Below are positions 8,860 to 17,353 of a stretch of DNA of 64,000 nt, piece by piece (position 1 is the stretch's first letter; each line of letters begins with the position of its first letter). The notes beneath the pieces are model-generated. The model was not told where the DNA came from. It saw only the letters and a list, made by a program, of their open reading frames with translations, and made no database searches. Source of the DNA: Daejeonella rubra (lineage in GTDB: Bacteria > Bacteroidota > Bacteroidia > Sphingobacteriales > Sphingobacteriaceae); the NCBI RefSeq assembly GCF_900103545.1, contig NZ_FNHH01000002.1, forward strand, positions 209,462 to 273,461, given 5' to 3'. Made by a program: the position numbers and the translations under genes.

Positions 8860-10437
8860 ATGGCTTTAAAGCATTATTTTCGAAATTTTTTCCTCCTGAT
8901 ATTAATTCTTGGGATATCATCAGATGCCAAATCTCAGCGGACAGATCTGCCTCCGGGACTTGATCAATATATAGAAAGTGTCTTAAAAACTTTTGAAGTT
9001 CCGGGACTAAGTGTATCAATTGTAAAAGATGGTAGGGTGTTACTTGCAAAAGGCTATGGGATAAAAAAAATAGGAACAAAAGATCAGGTTGATGCGAACA
9101 CACTTTTTTCAATCGCCTCTAATTCCAAAGCATTTACAGCTACGGCATTAGCGATGCTGGTTGAAGAGGGAAAGCTAAAGTGGGATGACCGTGTTATAGA
9201 TCATTTGCCCTGGTTTAAAATGGCAGATTCCTATATTACTACAAATCTTACGGTGAGAGATCTTTTAGTTCATCATAGCGGACTTTTAGCTTATTCTGGC
9301 GATTTAATGCTGTTTCCCCCTTCTACATTCTCACGCAGAGAGATCCTGGAAAAACTTGGGAAACTACCTTTGGTTCATGATTTCAGAACTACGTATGCCT
9401 ATGATAATATCTTATATCTTGCTGCTGGTGAAGTGATTAAAGTGCTTAGTGGTCAGGAATGGGAGGATTTCGTTCAGACAAAGATATTTGACAAGGTTGG
9501 GATGCAGGGGAGTGTTTCCAGGTATTCAGAATTTGGGCGTAAGTCTAATATTTCTGCTGCTCATGATCGGATAAATGGTACTGTGAATCTGGTGGATAGT
9601 TATTTGGAACAGAATATTGGCGATGCGAGTAACCCTGCTGGAGGTATCCTTTCCAATGCAAATGACATGTCTAACTGGATGATCACACAGCTTGATTCCG
9701 GCCGTACACCATCAAGGGGACAAATATTTAGCCCTGCTAGTACATTGCAACTTTGGAAAGTGATCAGGCCTATCCCGATAAGTAAGGTTTCCGGGGGACT
9801 GAAACCCGCGCAAATGGATTTTTTCGGGTATGCTTTAGGTTTCAGGGCTTATAACTATCAAAAATATAAAGTTGTTGGGCATGGTGGCAAATTGGGTGGT
9901 TTTGTTTCGCAGGTAGCCATGGTTCCTGATCTGAAGCTGGGGATCACAGTGCTGACAAACCAGGAATCCACTGCTGCTTACTGGTCGATCATTTATCATG
10001 TATTAGACTATTATGAGAAAAATCAAAAATTTGACTGGACAAAGGCATTCAGTGATGAGCAGGTACTGGCATCTGCAAGGTTGACAGAATCTCAAAGTAA
10101 AAATCTGATAAACTCTGATCCTTCAGGCAAGTATGATCTTCCAATTGAAAAACTGGCTGGAAAATACCGTGATGCGGTATATGGAGATGTTTCACTGATA
10201 CCTTCCAGCACCGGGATGCACATGGAATTTAAACAACTGCCTCATCTTAATGGAGAGCTTAAATATTTTCAGTTCAACACCTTTATAGCTACCTTGAAAA
10301 ATAAGAGCCTAAAGGCAGATTCATATGTTACATTTGCATTGAATGCAGATGGATCAGTTGATCAGGTGAAATTAAAGATCATTGATCCGGATTCAGACCT
10401 CACTTTTCATGATGTTTTGCTAAAGCCTGTCAAATAA
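8860..10437 (+). CDS. Exported serine hydrolase of the beta-lactamase / class C penicillin-binding fold
   Basis: A 525-residue protein with a signal peptide ending near SDAKSQ (residue 26). The serine hydrolase triad is complete: S87-N-S-K90 (SxxK) in SIASNSKAFTA, Y181-D-N183 (YxN) and H341-G-G in VVGHGGKLGG, replacing the KTG motif. Residues from about 405 form a C-terminal beta domain of the DUF3471 type. Relatives include D-aminopeptidases, esterases and penicillin-binding-like peptidases; true beta-lactamase activity is unlikely from family alone. It stands alone after a 289-base spacer in which I see no gene or clear promoter. Confidence 0.82.
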   Translation: MALKHYFRNFFLLILILGISSDAKSQRTDLPPGLDQYIESVLKTFEVPGLSVSIVKDGRVLLAKGYGIKKIGTKDQVDANTLFSIASNSKAFTATALAMLVEEGKLKWDDRVIDHLPWFKMADSYITTNLTVRDLLVHHSGLLAYSGDLMLFPPSTFSRREILEKLGKLPLVHDFRTTYAYDNILYLAAGEVIKVLSGQEWEDFVQTKIFDKVGMQGSVSRYSEFGRKSNISAAHDRINGTVNLVDSYLEQNIGDASNPAGGILSNANDMSNWMITQLDSGRTPSRGQIFSPASTLQLWKVIRPIPISKVSGGLKPAQMDFFGYALGFRAYNYQKYKVVGHGGKLGGFVSQVAMVPDLKLGITVLTNQESTAAYWSIIYHVLDYYEKNQKFDWTKAFSDEQVLASARLTESQSKNLINSDPSGKYDLPIEKLAGKYRDAVYGDVSLIPSSTGMHMEFKQLPHLNGELKYFQFNTFIATLKNKSLKADSYVTFALNADGSVDQVKLKIIDPDSDLTFHDVLLKPVK

Positions 10438-10538
10438 TCTTCAGGCAGCTCTTCATTTATTAAATTTAATTTGCAGATCATTTTTTGTTTGGACCTTAAC
10501 CAAATAGAGATGATGATGAATATCAGTACAATAGAATT

Positions 10539-11720
10539 ATGGAAAATAAAAAATACAATAAAGCAACGGAAGCCGTTTGGGCAGGAGAGGATAATCCTTA
10601 TTTTAAGGAAGCTGTAACAACACCAATTGTAAATAGCGTGGCATTTGCTTACAATGACCTTGACAAATGGTATGATATTTCAGTAGGTAAGGAAGATGGC
10701 TTTATCTATAGTCGTAATACCAATCCTACAGTTGCCTCACTTGAAGAGAAGATCAGAGTGCTTGAAGGAGCTGAGGCAGCAACTGCATTTGCTACAGGTA
10801 TGGCAGCAATTAGCAATACCTTGTTTACTTTTTTAAAGCCCGGGAAAAGAGTTGTTTCTGTAAAGGATACTTATGGAGGTACAAGTAAATTGTTTCTGGA
10901 TTTTTTCCCTGATTATCAAGTAGATATAAAGCTTTGTGAAACAGGGGATCATGAGGAAATGGAAATGGAAATTGCCAAAGGTTGCGATTTAGTATACCTT
11001 GAAACACCAACGAATCCTACTCTTAAGATAGTGGATATCAAACGTATTGCACTGGCAGCTAAGAAAGTCGGAGCCATCGTTGTGGTGGATAATACTTTTG
11101 CGACTCCAATAAATCAAAATCCATTGTCTTTAGGTGCAGATCTGGTATTGCATAGTGCCACCAAATATCTATGTGGTCACTCTGATGCGATGGGTGGTTT
11201 ATTAGCTGGTAGTAAAGAACTTGTTCAGAAAGTGTTCCATTTCAGGGAGATCAATGGAGCAAGTCTACAGGCCGATCCTGCATATATGATCGCCAGAGGT
11301 ATGAAAACACTTGAACTGAGGGTCTCACGTCAAAATGAATCAGCAATGAAAATTGCACGATACCTCAAAGCGCATTCGAAGGTAAGTGATGTGTTTTATC
11401 CGGGACTTGAAACGCACATTGGGCATGATATAGCTAAATCACAAATGCGTGGATTTGGTGGTATGTTAAGTTTTGCGCTGGATGGTGGATATGATTTGGT
11501 AGAAAAGTTCCTGCCTTCCTTAAAACTGGTACATTTGGCAGCCAGCCTTGGTTCTGTGAGTACACTTGCAGGTCCGCCACGTACAACAAGCCATGTAGAA
11601 TTAACAGAAGCGCAGCGCGCCCATTTAGGCATTCCTGAAAGCCTTATACGTTATTCAGTTGGTATAGAATCTGTGGATGATCTGCTTCAGGATCTGGAAG
11701 ATGGATTAAAGAAAATATAA
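10539..11720 (+). CDS. PLP-dependent trans-sulfuration enzyme, cystathionine gamma-synthase/lyase family
   Basis: A 393-residue cytoplasmic enzyme of normal length for the Cys/Met metabolism PLP family. PLP lysine is K209 in HSATKYLCGHSDAMGG; YSRNTNPT (58-65), the ring-stacking Tyr112 in TYGGT and the cofactor Asp184 in VVDNTFATP are all present. Such enzymes make or split cystathionine, or release thiols from methionine or O-acetylhomoserine; sequence reading alone does not settle which. A cystathionine beta-synthase is encoded at 31711, so reverse trans-sulfuration (gamma-lyase) is a reasonable pairing, though the genes are 20 kb apart. A strong hairpin terminator follows. Confidence 0.82.
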   Translation: MENKKYNKATEAVWAGEDNPYFKEAVTTPIVNSVAFAYNDLDKWYDISVGKEDGFIYSRNTNPTVASLEEKIRVLEGAEAATAFATGMAAISNTLFTFLKPGKRVVSVKDTYGGTSKLFLDFFPDYQVDIKLCETGDHEEMEMEIAKGCDLVYLETPTNPTLKIVDIKRIALAAKKVGAIVVVDNTFATPINQNPLSLGADLVLHSATKYLCGHSDAMGGLLAGSKELVQKVFHFREINGASLQADPAYMIARGMKTLELRVSRQNESAMKIARYLKAHSKVSDVFYPGLETHIGHDIAKSQMRGFGGMLSFALDGGYDLVEKFLPSLKLVHLAASLGSVSTLAGPPRTTSHVELTEAQRAHLGIPESLIRYSVGIESVDDLLQDLEDGLKKI

Positions 11721-11744
11721 GAATTCAACTACATTGTAGATAAG

Positions 11745-11786
11745 GCCGGAATAGATGAAGCATAATCAACTATTCCGGCTTTTTTA
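11745..11786. terminator. Terminator between convergent genes
   Basis: GCCGGAATA (11745-11753) pairs with TATTCCGGC (11771-11779) around a 17-base loop, then a T tract. It serves the PLP enzyme gene and could also work for the minus-strand gene ending at 11803, although A residues on the left flank are few. Confidence 0.75.
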
Positions 11787-11802
11787 TAGAGATACTTTTT
11801 TG

Positions 11803-12471
11803 TTACTCCGTTAGGGATACCTTAATTACTCCCTCTTTTTTTAATTTCAGGCTCACAAACAGTATTGCAAAACTTATTAGCGCTGCAAAGTAACACCAAA
11901 TAGATATCACATAATATCCATAGAAAATTCTTGTAAACAGGTATGTGAACAGTATGATCACACCAATCAGGCTGATTCTTTTAATGCTTGAAACGAAAGG
12001 TGAAAAACCTGTTGCAAGTATATAAAATACCCCGCCATACCAGGTATTCGCAGCAGGAAAATCCATATCATACCTGATATGTGAGCCGGAAATAGAAGAT
12101 TCTGCAGGGAAAAAAAATAAACCATACCCCATAAAAATAGCCTGTAATACACCTAAGGCTAAAAAAATCATAAGAATTTTCTTGCGGATTGCTTCTTTTT
12201 CAAGAAGCATAAGCGTCAAAGGAATGAAAATTGGCCATATCACCTGAGCAAAAAGCAGAAATCCGTAAGTTGATGGTTTTACCCAATCTAAATATGCAGG
12301 GTTAGAAATGGAGAGCCATAAAATTCCTTCAAGTATTTGCTGTATAGAAAGCATGAGTGGAATTGAAGCTAAATATTTTTGAGCGCTGCTTTCTGAATTT
12401 TTAATAGATAATAGTCCTATTCCAAATAATATGGCACTGGCACCAAAACTTGCTGTAGCAGAGAAACACAT
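11803..12471 (-). CDS. DUF6629-like integral membrane protein
   Basis: A 222-residue membrane protein with about seven hydrophobic segments. The N-terminus MCFSATASFGASA is the hallmark of the DUF6629 family, whose members start with an almost invariant MCFSA motif. A conserved-looking loop with HIRYDMDFPAANTWYGG lies between membrane segments four and five. Function is unknown in the family. It is a single gene, convergent with the PLP enzyme gene and divergent from the coiled-coil gene at 12643. Confidence 0.7.
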   Translation of the reverse strand: MCFSATASFGASAILFGIGLLSIKNSESSAQKYLASIPLMLSIQQILEGILWLSISNPAYLDWVKPSTYGFLLFAQVIWPIFIPLTLMLLEKEAIRKKILMIFLALGVLQAIFMGYGLFFFPAESSISGSHIRYDMDFPAANTWYGGVFYILATGFSPFVSSIKRISLIGVIILFTYLFTRIFYGYYVISIWCYFAALISFAILFVSLKLKKEGVIKVSLTE

Positions 12472-12642
12472 GTTTAAAACCTGGGCTTAAGCTCCATACT
12501 TCATTGTAATGGGGCATTCTTGAGGCAAACTGATTTACTTGTTAAGGATAGGAAGACAGACGTTTTATTTTTATGAGCAAAATCATACAATTCCCTGTTT
12601 CTCATCATTTTAAATCAGATCAAATTGTTATATCGTTGTATT

Positions 12643-13023
12643 ATGAAAGAAATAAATATAAAACACATATCAAATCTGCATAGCGATGCGCTGAGAGGCC
12701 TGGACTTTTATAAGCAGGAAATTGGCATTTTAAAAAAGAGACTTGAAGAAATTGCTGCAGATAATACCGGACATGAAGTAGCAGAAAGTATTGAGCATTT
12801 TCAGAATCAGTTTTTAATCCAGGGCAATAATATTGATGAGCTAAAACATCGAATCAATGAGAACATTAAAGCCATTGAAAATCAGGTGAAGAATTCAGCG
12901 GGTTTTCTGGAGCAAAATTCTGCTGATGAAAATGCCGGACTTTATGATCAATATCTTGCCGAAGAGAAAATCATAAATGACATCAGGCAGGAATTTAATC
13001 GCTTTGCCTCTAAGTGGATGTAA
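12643..13023 (+). CDS. Small coiled-coil protein of unknown function
   Basis: A 126-residue hydrophilic protein. The frame can be opened at TTG 12625, but ATG 12643 gives a normal start (MKEINIKHISNLH) and is preferred. It is almost wholly helical with heptad-like patterns (FYKQEIGILKKRLEEI, IDELKHRINENIKAIENQV), no signal peptide and no Cys. I know no family for it. It may be a general stress or structural protein; that is only a guess from composition. A strong terminator follows at once. Confidence 0.65.
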   Translation: MKEINIKHISNLHSDALRGLDFYKQEIGILKKRLEEIAADNTGHEVAESIEHFQNQFLIQGNNIDELKHRINENIKAIENQVKNSAGFLEQNSADENAGLYDQYLAEEKIINDIRQEFNRFASKWM

Positions 13024-13070
13024 TTTGAATTTCTGTCAATAACATATTTTTATCGATCAGTGTTTAAATA

Positions 13071-13105
13071 AAATAAACCCGGGAATTTCTTTTCCGGGTT
13101 TATTT
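13071..13105 (+). terminator. Strong hairpin terminator
   Basis: AAATAAACCCGG (13071-13082) pairs with CCGGGTTTATTT (13094-13105), a 12-base-pair stem. It ends the coiled-coil gene and separates it from the T9SS cargo gene. Confidence 0.8.
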
Positions 13106-13170
13106 ATTTGGCGTATGGGGGACAAAGTAAAAATCCATAGTTTAGATGAATATCTTTTGATTGATTCAAT

Positions 13171-14613
13171 GTGGGTTCTATAAAGTACTTTCTGTGTTTT
13201 ATGCTTCTAATGCCCATTATCTCTATCGGTCAAACATGTACAGGAAATTTTGGAGAGCCGGTTGTAAATATCACTTTTGAAAGCGGATTCAATCCGGGAC
13301 CAACAATGGCCACAAATTACAACTATACTACAGTTAGCTGCCCTACGGATGGGAGCTATAAAATAACCAGCAGCACCTTCGCATGTTTCAATAATAACTG
13401 GCACACACTTTTGGAAGATCATACTCCGGGAGATGCAAATGGATTCATGATGCTCGTTAATGCTTCTAATGCTCCGGGAGAGTTCTTTAAGCAAACTATC
13501 AGTGGTCTTTGCCCCGGTACTACCTATGAATTTTCAGCGTATGTTGTGAATGTTTTAAAACCCTCCGCATCTGGAATAAAACCAAACTTAACCTTCATAA
13601 TTGAATCTGTAGGAGGTGTAGAATTGGGTAATTATTCAAGCGGTAACATTTCAGAATCCTTAAATCCGGAATGGAAAAAATATGGAATGATATTTACCAC
13701 AACAGCAGGTATATCAGAGGTTGTTCTTAAAATAATAAATATAGCACCGGGTGGTAATGGCAATGACCTTGCTCTTGATGATATTACCTTCAGGGCATGT
13801 GGCCCAACTGTCCTTCCAAAACTTAATGGAAGTCAGGCTCCTCTTTCTATTTGTGAAGGAAAAAGTCTGAAAATTTCTCTGGATGCAGAATTAAGCTCGG
13901 GTTATAACAACCCGTCATTCCAGTGGCAGGTAAAAACTACTGGTTCCACCTGGAATGATATTCCTGGTGCAAACTCTAAAGCTGTAGAGATAAGCATTAA
14001 TTCTACCACAGAGATCACCTTCCAATATCGGCTGGCTGTTGCTGAATCCTATAATATCAATTCTCCTGGCTGCAGAATATTGTCTGATATTTTAACTTTA
14101 AACAGGATAGACAAGCCCATTGTGGATGCGGGAGTGGATAAAAATACCATTCAAAATAAGCCGGTGAGTCTGGAAGGTACTTCAGTTGGGAATAATTTAA
14201 CTTACCAATGGATACCCTCAACATATTTAGATGATCCTTTTAAACTCAATCCGATAGCAACTCCGCTTGAGGATATAACCTATACTTTGCAGGTAACTGA
14301 TGAGTGCAATAATGTGATAACTGATGAAGTTTTCGTCAAAGTATATAAGGAAATTAGCATTCCAAATACTTTTTCTCCCAATAATGATGGTGTAAATGAC
14401 CTCTGGAATATTATCGGACTAACATCTTATCCCGAATCTAAAATCAAAGTATTTAATAGATATGGGAATGAAATCTTTCTTAGTAGTGGTTATGAAAATC
14501 CATGGGATGGAAGATACCTGGGGAGTGAATTGTCGCCCGGAGTTTATTATTATATGATAGATCTGAACAATGGTACAAAACTGATTTCGGGATCTGTTTT
14601 GATTGTAAAATGA
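13171..14613 (+). CDS. Secreted adhesin-like protein with type IX secretion type B sorting domain
   Basis: A 480-residue secreted protein. The start is GTG 13171: an in-frame TGA lies nine bases upstream, and the next ATG (13201) would remove most of the signal peptide (YFLCFMLLMPIISIGQ). Residues about 22-210 form a beta-rich domain with several Cys (GLCPGTTYEFSAYVVNV), like carbohydrate-binding or fibronectin-type modules; about 211-395 are Ig/PKD-like repeats (FQWQVKTTGSTW, LTYQWIPSTYL). The last 85 residues are the gliding-associated C-terminal domain, with FSPNNDGVNDLWNI, KVFNRYGNEIF and LSPGVYYYMIDL, the signal for surface export by the type IX system. Ligand unknown. Confidence 0.85.
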   Translation: MGSIKYFLCFMLLMPIISIGQTCTGNFGEPVVNITFESGFNPGPTMATNYNYTTVSCPTDGSYKITSSTFACFNNNWHTLLEDHTPGDANGFMMLVNASNAPGEFFKQTISGLCPGTTYEFSAYVVNVLKPSASGIKPNLTFIIESVGGVELGNYSSGNISESLNPEWKKYGMIFTTTAGISEVVLKIINIAPGGNGNDLALDDITFRACGPTVLPKLNGSQAPLSICEGKSLKISLDAELSSGYNNPSFQWQVKTTGSTWNDIPGANSKAVEISINSTTEITFQYRLAVAESYNINSPGCRILSDILTLNRIDKPIVDAGVDKNTIQNKPVSLEGTSVGNNLTYQWIPSTYLDDPFKLNPIATPLEDITYTLQVTDECNNVITDEVFVKVYKEISIPNTFSPNNDGVNDLWNIIGLTSYPESKIKVFNRYGNEIFLSSGYENPWDGRYLGSELSPGVYYYMIDLNNGTKLISGSVLIVK

Positions 14614-14701
14614 TCATAATTCATTCCCGATGGAAGGCCTCATGAAGCTGCATCCCGGATCCAGCCTTACCTTTTCAGGTTTCTGATAGCAGATTGTGAA
14701 A

Positions 14702-17272
14702 TCATTCTGATTTAAAGAATTTTTCTATCTCTACTGCCAGGAATACTATGCTGGAAGCAGCGATTGTAATAGCCATTTCCGATAAACTTAGCGGCTTTGT
14801 TTTAAAAATTTCATTTAAGGCAGGCATGTAGATGATCAACATCTGCAACAGAACAGTTAATAACAAAGCTAGAACCATTGGTTTATTCGAAAATATTCCA
14901 ATCCTGAATACCGACTCTTTGTTTGATCTGATGGCCATAGCATGGCCTAGCTGAATAAAGCAAAGGACTGAAAAGGCCATTGTTTGACCATTGGGATTAT
15001 TATTATTAATGGCCCATGCCTGAATGCCTAACGTTACTAGGGCCATTAAGAGTCCCACCCAAAGGATATGCCAGGCCATTGAACTTTCGAAAATATTGTG
15101 GTTCGGATTTCGTGGTGTACGGCTCATGATACTGGGTTCTGCTGGTTCAGAGGCTAAAGCGAGGCCCGGAAGTCCATCAGTTACCAGATTTATCCATAAA
15201 ATATGAATAGCCAGAAGTGGGATAGGAAGACCTAAGAATGGTGCTAATGTTATTGCCCAGATTTCACCTGAGTTGCCGGTCATGATGTATTTTATGAACT
15301 TTAAGATGTTATCGAAGATCTTTCGTCCATGCCGGATGGCTTTAACTATGGTGGAAAAATTATCATCCAGGAGGATCATATGGGCAGCTTCCTTTGAAAC
15401 CTCAGTGCCATTGATTCCCATGGCTATACCTATGTCTGCATTTTTTAATGCTGGAGCGTCATTTACTCCATCACCAGTCATGGCAACAAAATGGTTATTA
15501 CTTTGCAGTGCATTTATTATTCTGAGTTTTTGCTCCGGATCTACCCTTGCATACACTTTCACCTTTTCAACTAATAATTTGAATTGCTCATCATTCAGAT
15601 CCGCCAGTTCTGAACCGGTTAATACCAGGTCATCTGTTGAACTGATAATTCCCAGGCTTGATGCGATCGCTGAGGCTGTAAGCTTATGATCTCCAGTGAT
15701 CATGACAGGTGTGATACCTGCTTCTTTGCACTGAGAAATCGCTTCCTTTACATCTTTTCGGGGAGGATCTATCATTGCAGCAAAGCCAATTAATGTGAGG
15801 GAAGATTCTATTTGCTCAGGAATTAGTTTTTCCGGGAGCTTTTTCATTAATTTATAAGCATAGCCCAGAACCCTGTAACCGCTTTCAGACATAGCGTTTA
15901 CTTTCTTCTCAAGTTCAGGTATTTCATTCCTGTTTTTGATGTCTGGTGTTTGAATTAACATTTCAACAGCACCTTTAGTGATCACCAGAATGCCCTCACT
16001 TGTTTGATGTAAGGTGCTCATACATTTCCGTACGGAATCAAAAGGAATTTCTGCAATTCTGGGATAGGATGTTTCTAAATCTGTTTTATCGTAAATTTTT
16101 GACAAAGCATATTTTACCAGGGCAAGTTCAGTGGATTCTCCAATCCATTCTTCTCCATCATTTTTGCTTACATCACTGTTTAATGCCATGGCACTCAGTA
16201 ATGAATTTTTGTCAATGAGTCCCGGAAGCCTTAATGACTTATCGATCTCAAATACCTTCTCGACAGTCATTTTATTTAAGGTCAGTGTCCCTGTTTTATC
16301 AGTGCAGATAAAACTAACCGAACCCAAAGTCTCAACTGCAGGTAGTTTACGAACCAGAACATGCTGTTTAACAAGTTTTTTTGCACCAAGAGCCAGTGAA
16401 ATTGTTACCAGGGCAGGTAAGGCTTCCGGAATAGCGGCTACTGCTAATGAAATGGATATGAGAAGCATCTCCATCAGACTTTCTCCCCTGAGCCATCCTG
16501 ATATAAAAATAAGCGCACAGATAAAAAGAATGATGAGGGATAACCTTTTTCCGAAAGCTGCCAGCTTTTTTTGAAGCGGTGTGTTTCTATCAACTTTCTG
16601 GATCATTTTAGCAATATGACCCAATTCAGTTCTCATGCCTGTTTCTACAACATATGCAGTGCCGCGGCCACTGGTAACGAACGTTCCCTTATAGCCCATA
16701 TTCGTTCGATCGCCAATAGGCAGGTTTGTCTCTTGAAGCACCGCGCCATTCTTTTCTGTATTTTCAGATTCACCGGTCAGGGTTGATTCGTCAACTTTAA
16801 GACTTTGGACTTTGATAAATCTAATATCTGCCGGAATAACATCACCAGATTTCAGGGTGATCACATCACCAGGTACTAATTCGCTTGAGTTGATTTTTAG
16901 TAACTCTTTGTTTCTAAATACCTCAGCCTGGCTTCTGGCCATACTTTTCAGGGCATCCAACGCTTTTTCAGCCTTATATTCCTGAATAAAGCCCACAAAA
17001 GCATTGATAAAAATTATTGAAAGGATTATGATGGTATCGGTCAGGTCAGCAGCAATGCCTGAAATGATTGCTGCAATGATTAAAATAATGATCATGAAAT
17101 CGCTGAACTGATTTAATAAGATCTTCCAGACCTTATACTTATCCTTACCATCAACTATTTCGTTTTTCCCATACCGGGAAAGGCGAGAACGCACATCATC
17201 ACTCTCAAGACCATCAGCAGAGCTGTTTAAGGTTTGAGCGACTTCTGAAATATCAAGGTTATGCCAGTTCAT
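14702..17272 (-). CDS. P-type ATPase of the calcium-transporting (type II) class
   Basis: An 856-residue cation pump of the inner membrane. Landmarks in order: N-terminal cation ATPase domain, actuator TGES (166-169), membrane helix 4 with IPEALPALV (about 281-289), phosphorylated D325 in DKTGTLT, nucleotide domain, GDGVNDAPALK hinge, and helix 6 with NLVTDGLPGLALA. The PEAL motif with the N/D motif in helix 6 fits Ca2+ (SERCA/PMR1-like) pumps; a related bacterial pump for another divalent ion is possible. It lies 81 bases downstream of the PEP synthase gene on the same strand, so the two may share a transcript. No clear terminator was seen in the 88 bases between it and the convergent T9SS cargo gene. 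Confidence 0.85.
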   Translation of the reverse strand: MNWHNLDISEVAQTLNSSADGLESDDVRSRLSRYGKNEIVDGKDKYKVWKILLNQFSDFMIIILIIAAIISGIAADLTDTIIILSIIFINAFVGFIQEYKAEKALDALKSMARSQAEVFRNKELLKINSSELVPGDVITLKSGDVIPADIRFIKVQSLKVDESTLTGESENTEKNGAVLQETNLPIGDRTNMGYKGTFVTSGRGTAYVVETGMRTELGHIAKMIQKVDRNTPLQKKLAAFGKRLSLIILFICALIFISGWLRGESLMEMLLISISLAVAAIPEALPALVTISLALGAKKLVKQHVLVRKLPAVETLGSVSFICTDKTGTLTLNKMTVEKVFEIDKSLRLPGLIDKNSLLSAMALNSDVSKNDGEEWIGESTELALVKYALSKIYDKTDLETSYPRIAEIPFDSVRKCMSTLHQTSEGILVITKGAVEMLIQTPDIKNRNEIPELEKKVNAMSESGYRVLGYAYKLMKKLPEKLIPEQIESSLTLIGFAAMIDPPRKDVKEAISQCKEAGITPVMITGDHKLTASAIASSLGIISSTDDLVLTGSELADLNDEQFKLLVEKVKVYARVDPEQKLRIINALQSNNHFVAMTGDGVNDAPALKNADIGIAMGINGTEVSKEAAHMILLDDNFSTIVKAIRHGRKIFDNILKFIKYIMTGNSGEIWAITLAPFLGLPIPLLAIHILWINLVTDGLPGLALASEPAEPSIMSRTPRNPNHNIFESSMAWHILWVGLLMALVTLGIQAWAINNNNPNGQTMAFSVLCFIQLGHAMAIRSNKESVFRIGIFSNKPMVLALLLTVLLQMLIIYMPALNEIFKTKPLSLSEMAITIAASSIVFLAVEIEKFFKSE

Positions 17273-17353
17273 TAACCATTATTTTTTAGTTTTTTGAACC
17301 AGAGGATAGATATCATTAAAAGGGGCTTAGAGTGATTTTTATTGTAAGATACT

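Noticed and set aside
14614..14701. Expected terminator between the convergent T9SS cargo and P-ATPase genes
   Set aside because: No stem with T tract could be found in these 88 bases, so none is reported.
15273..15689. A 138-codon plus-strand frame opposite the P-type ATPase
   Set aside because: Shadow of the ATPase coding strand; no independent signals.
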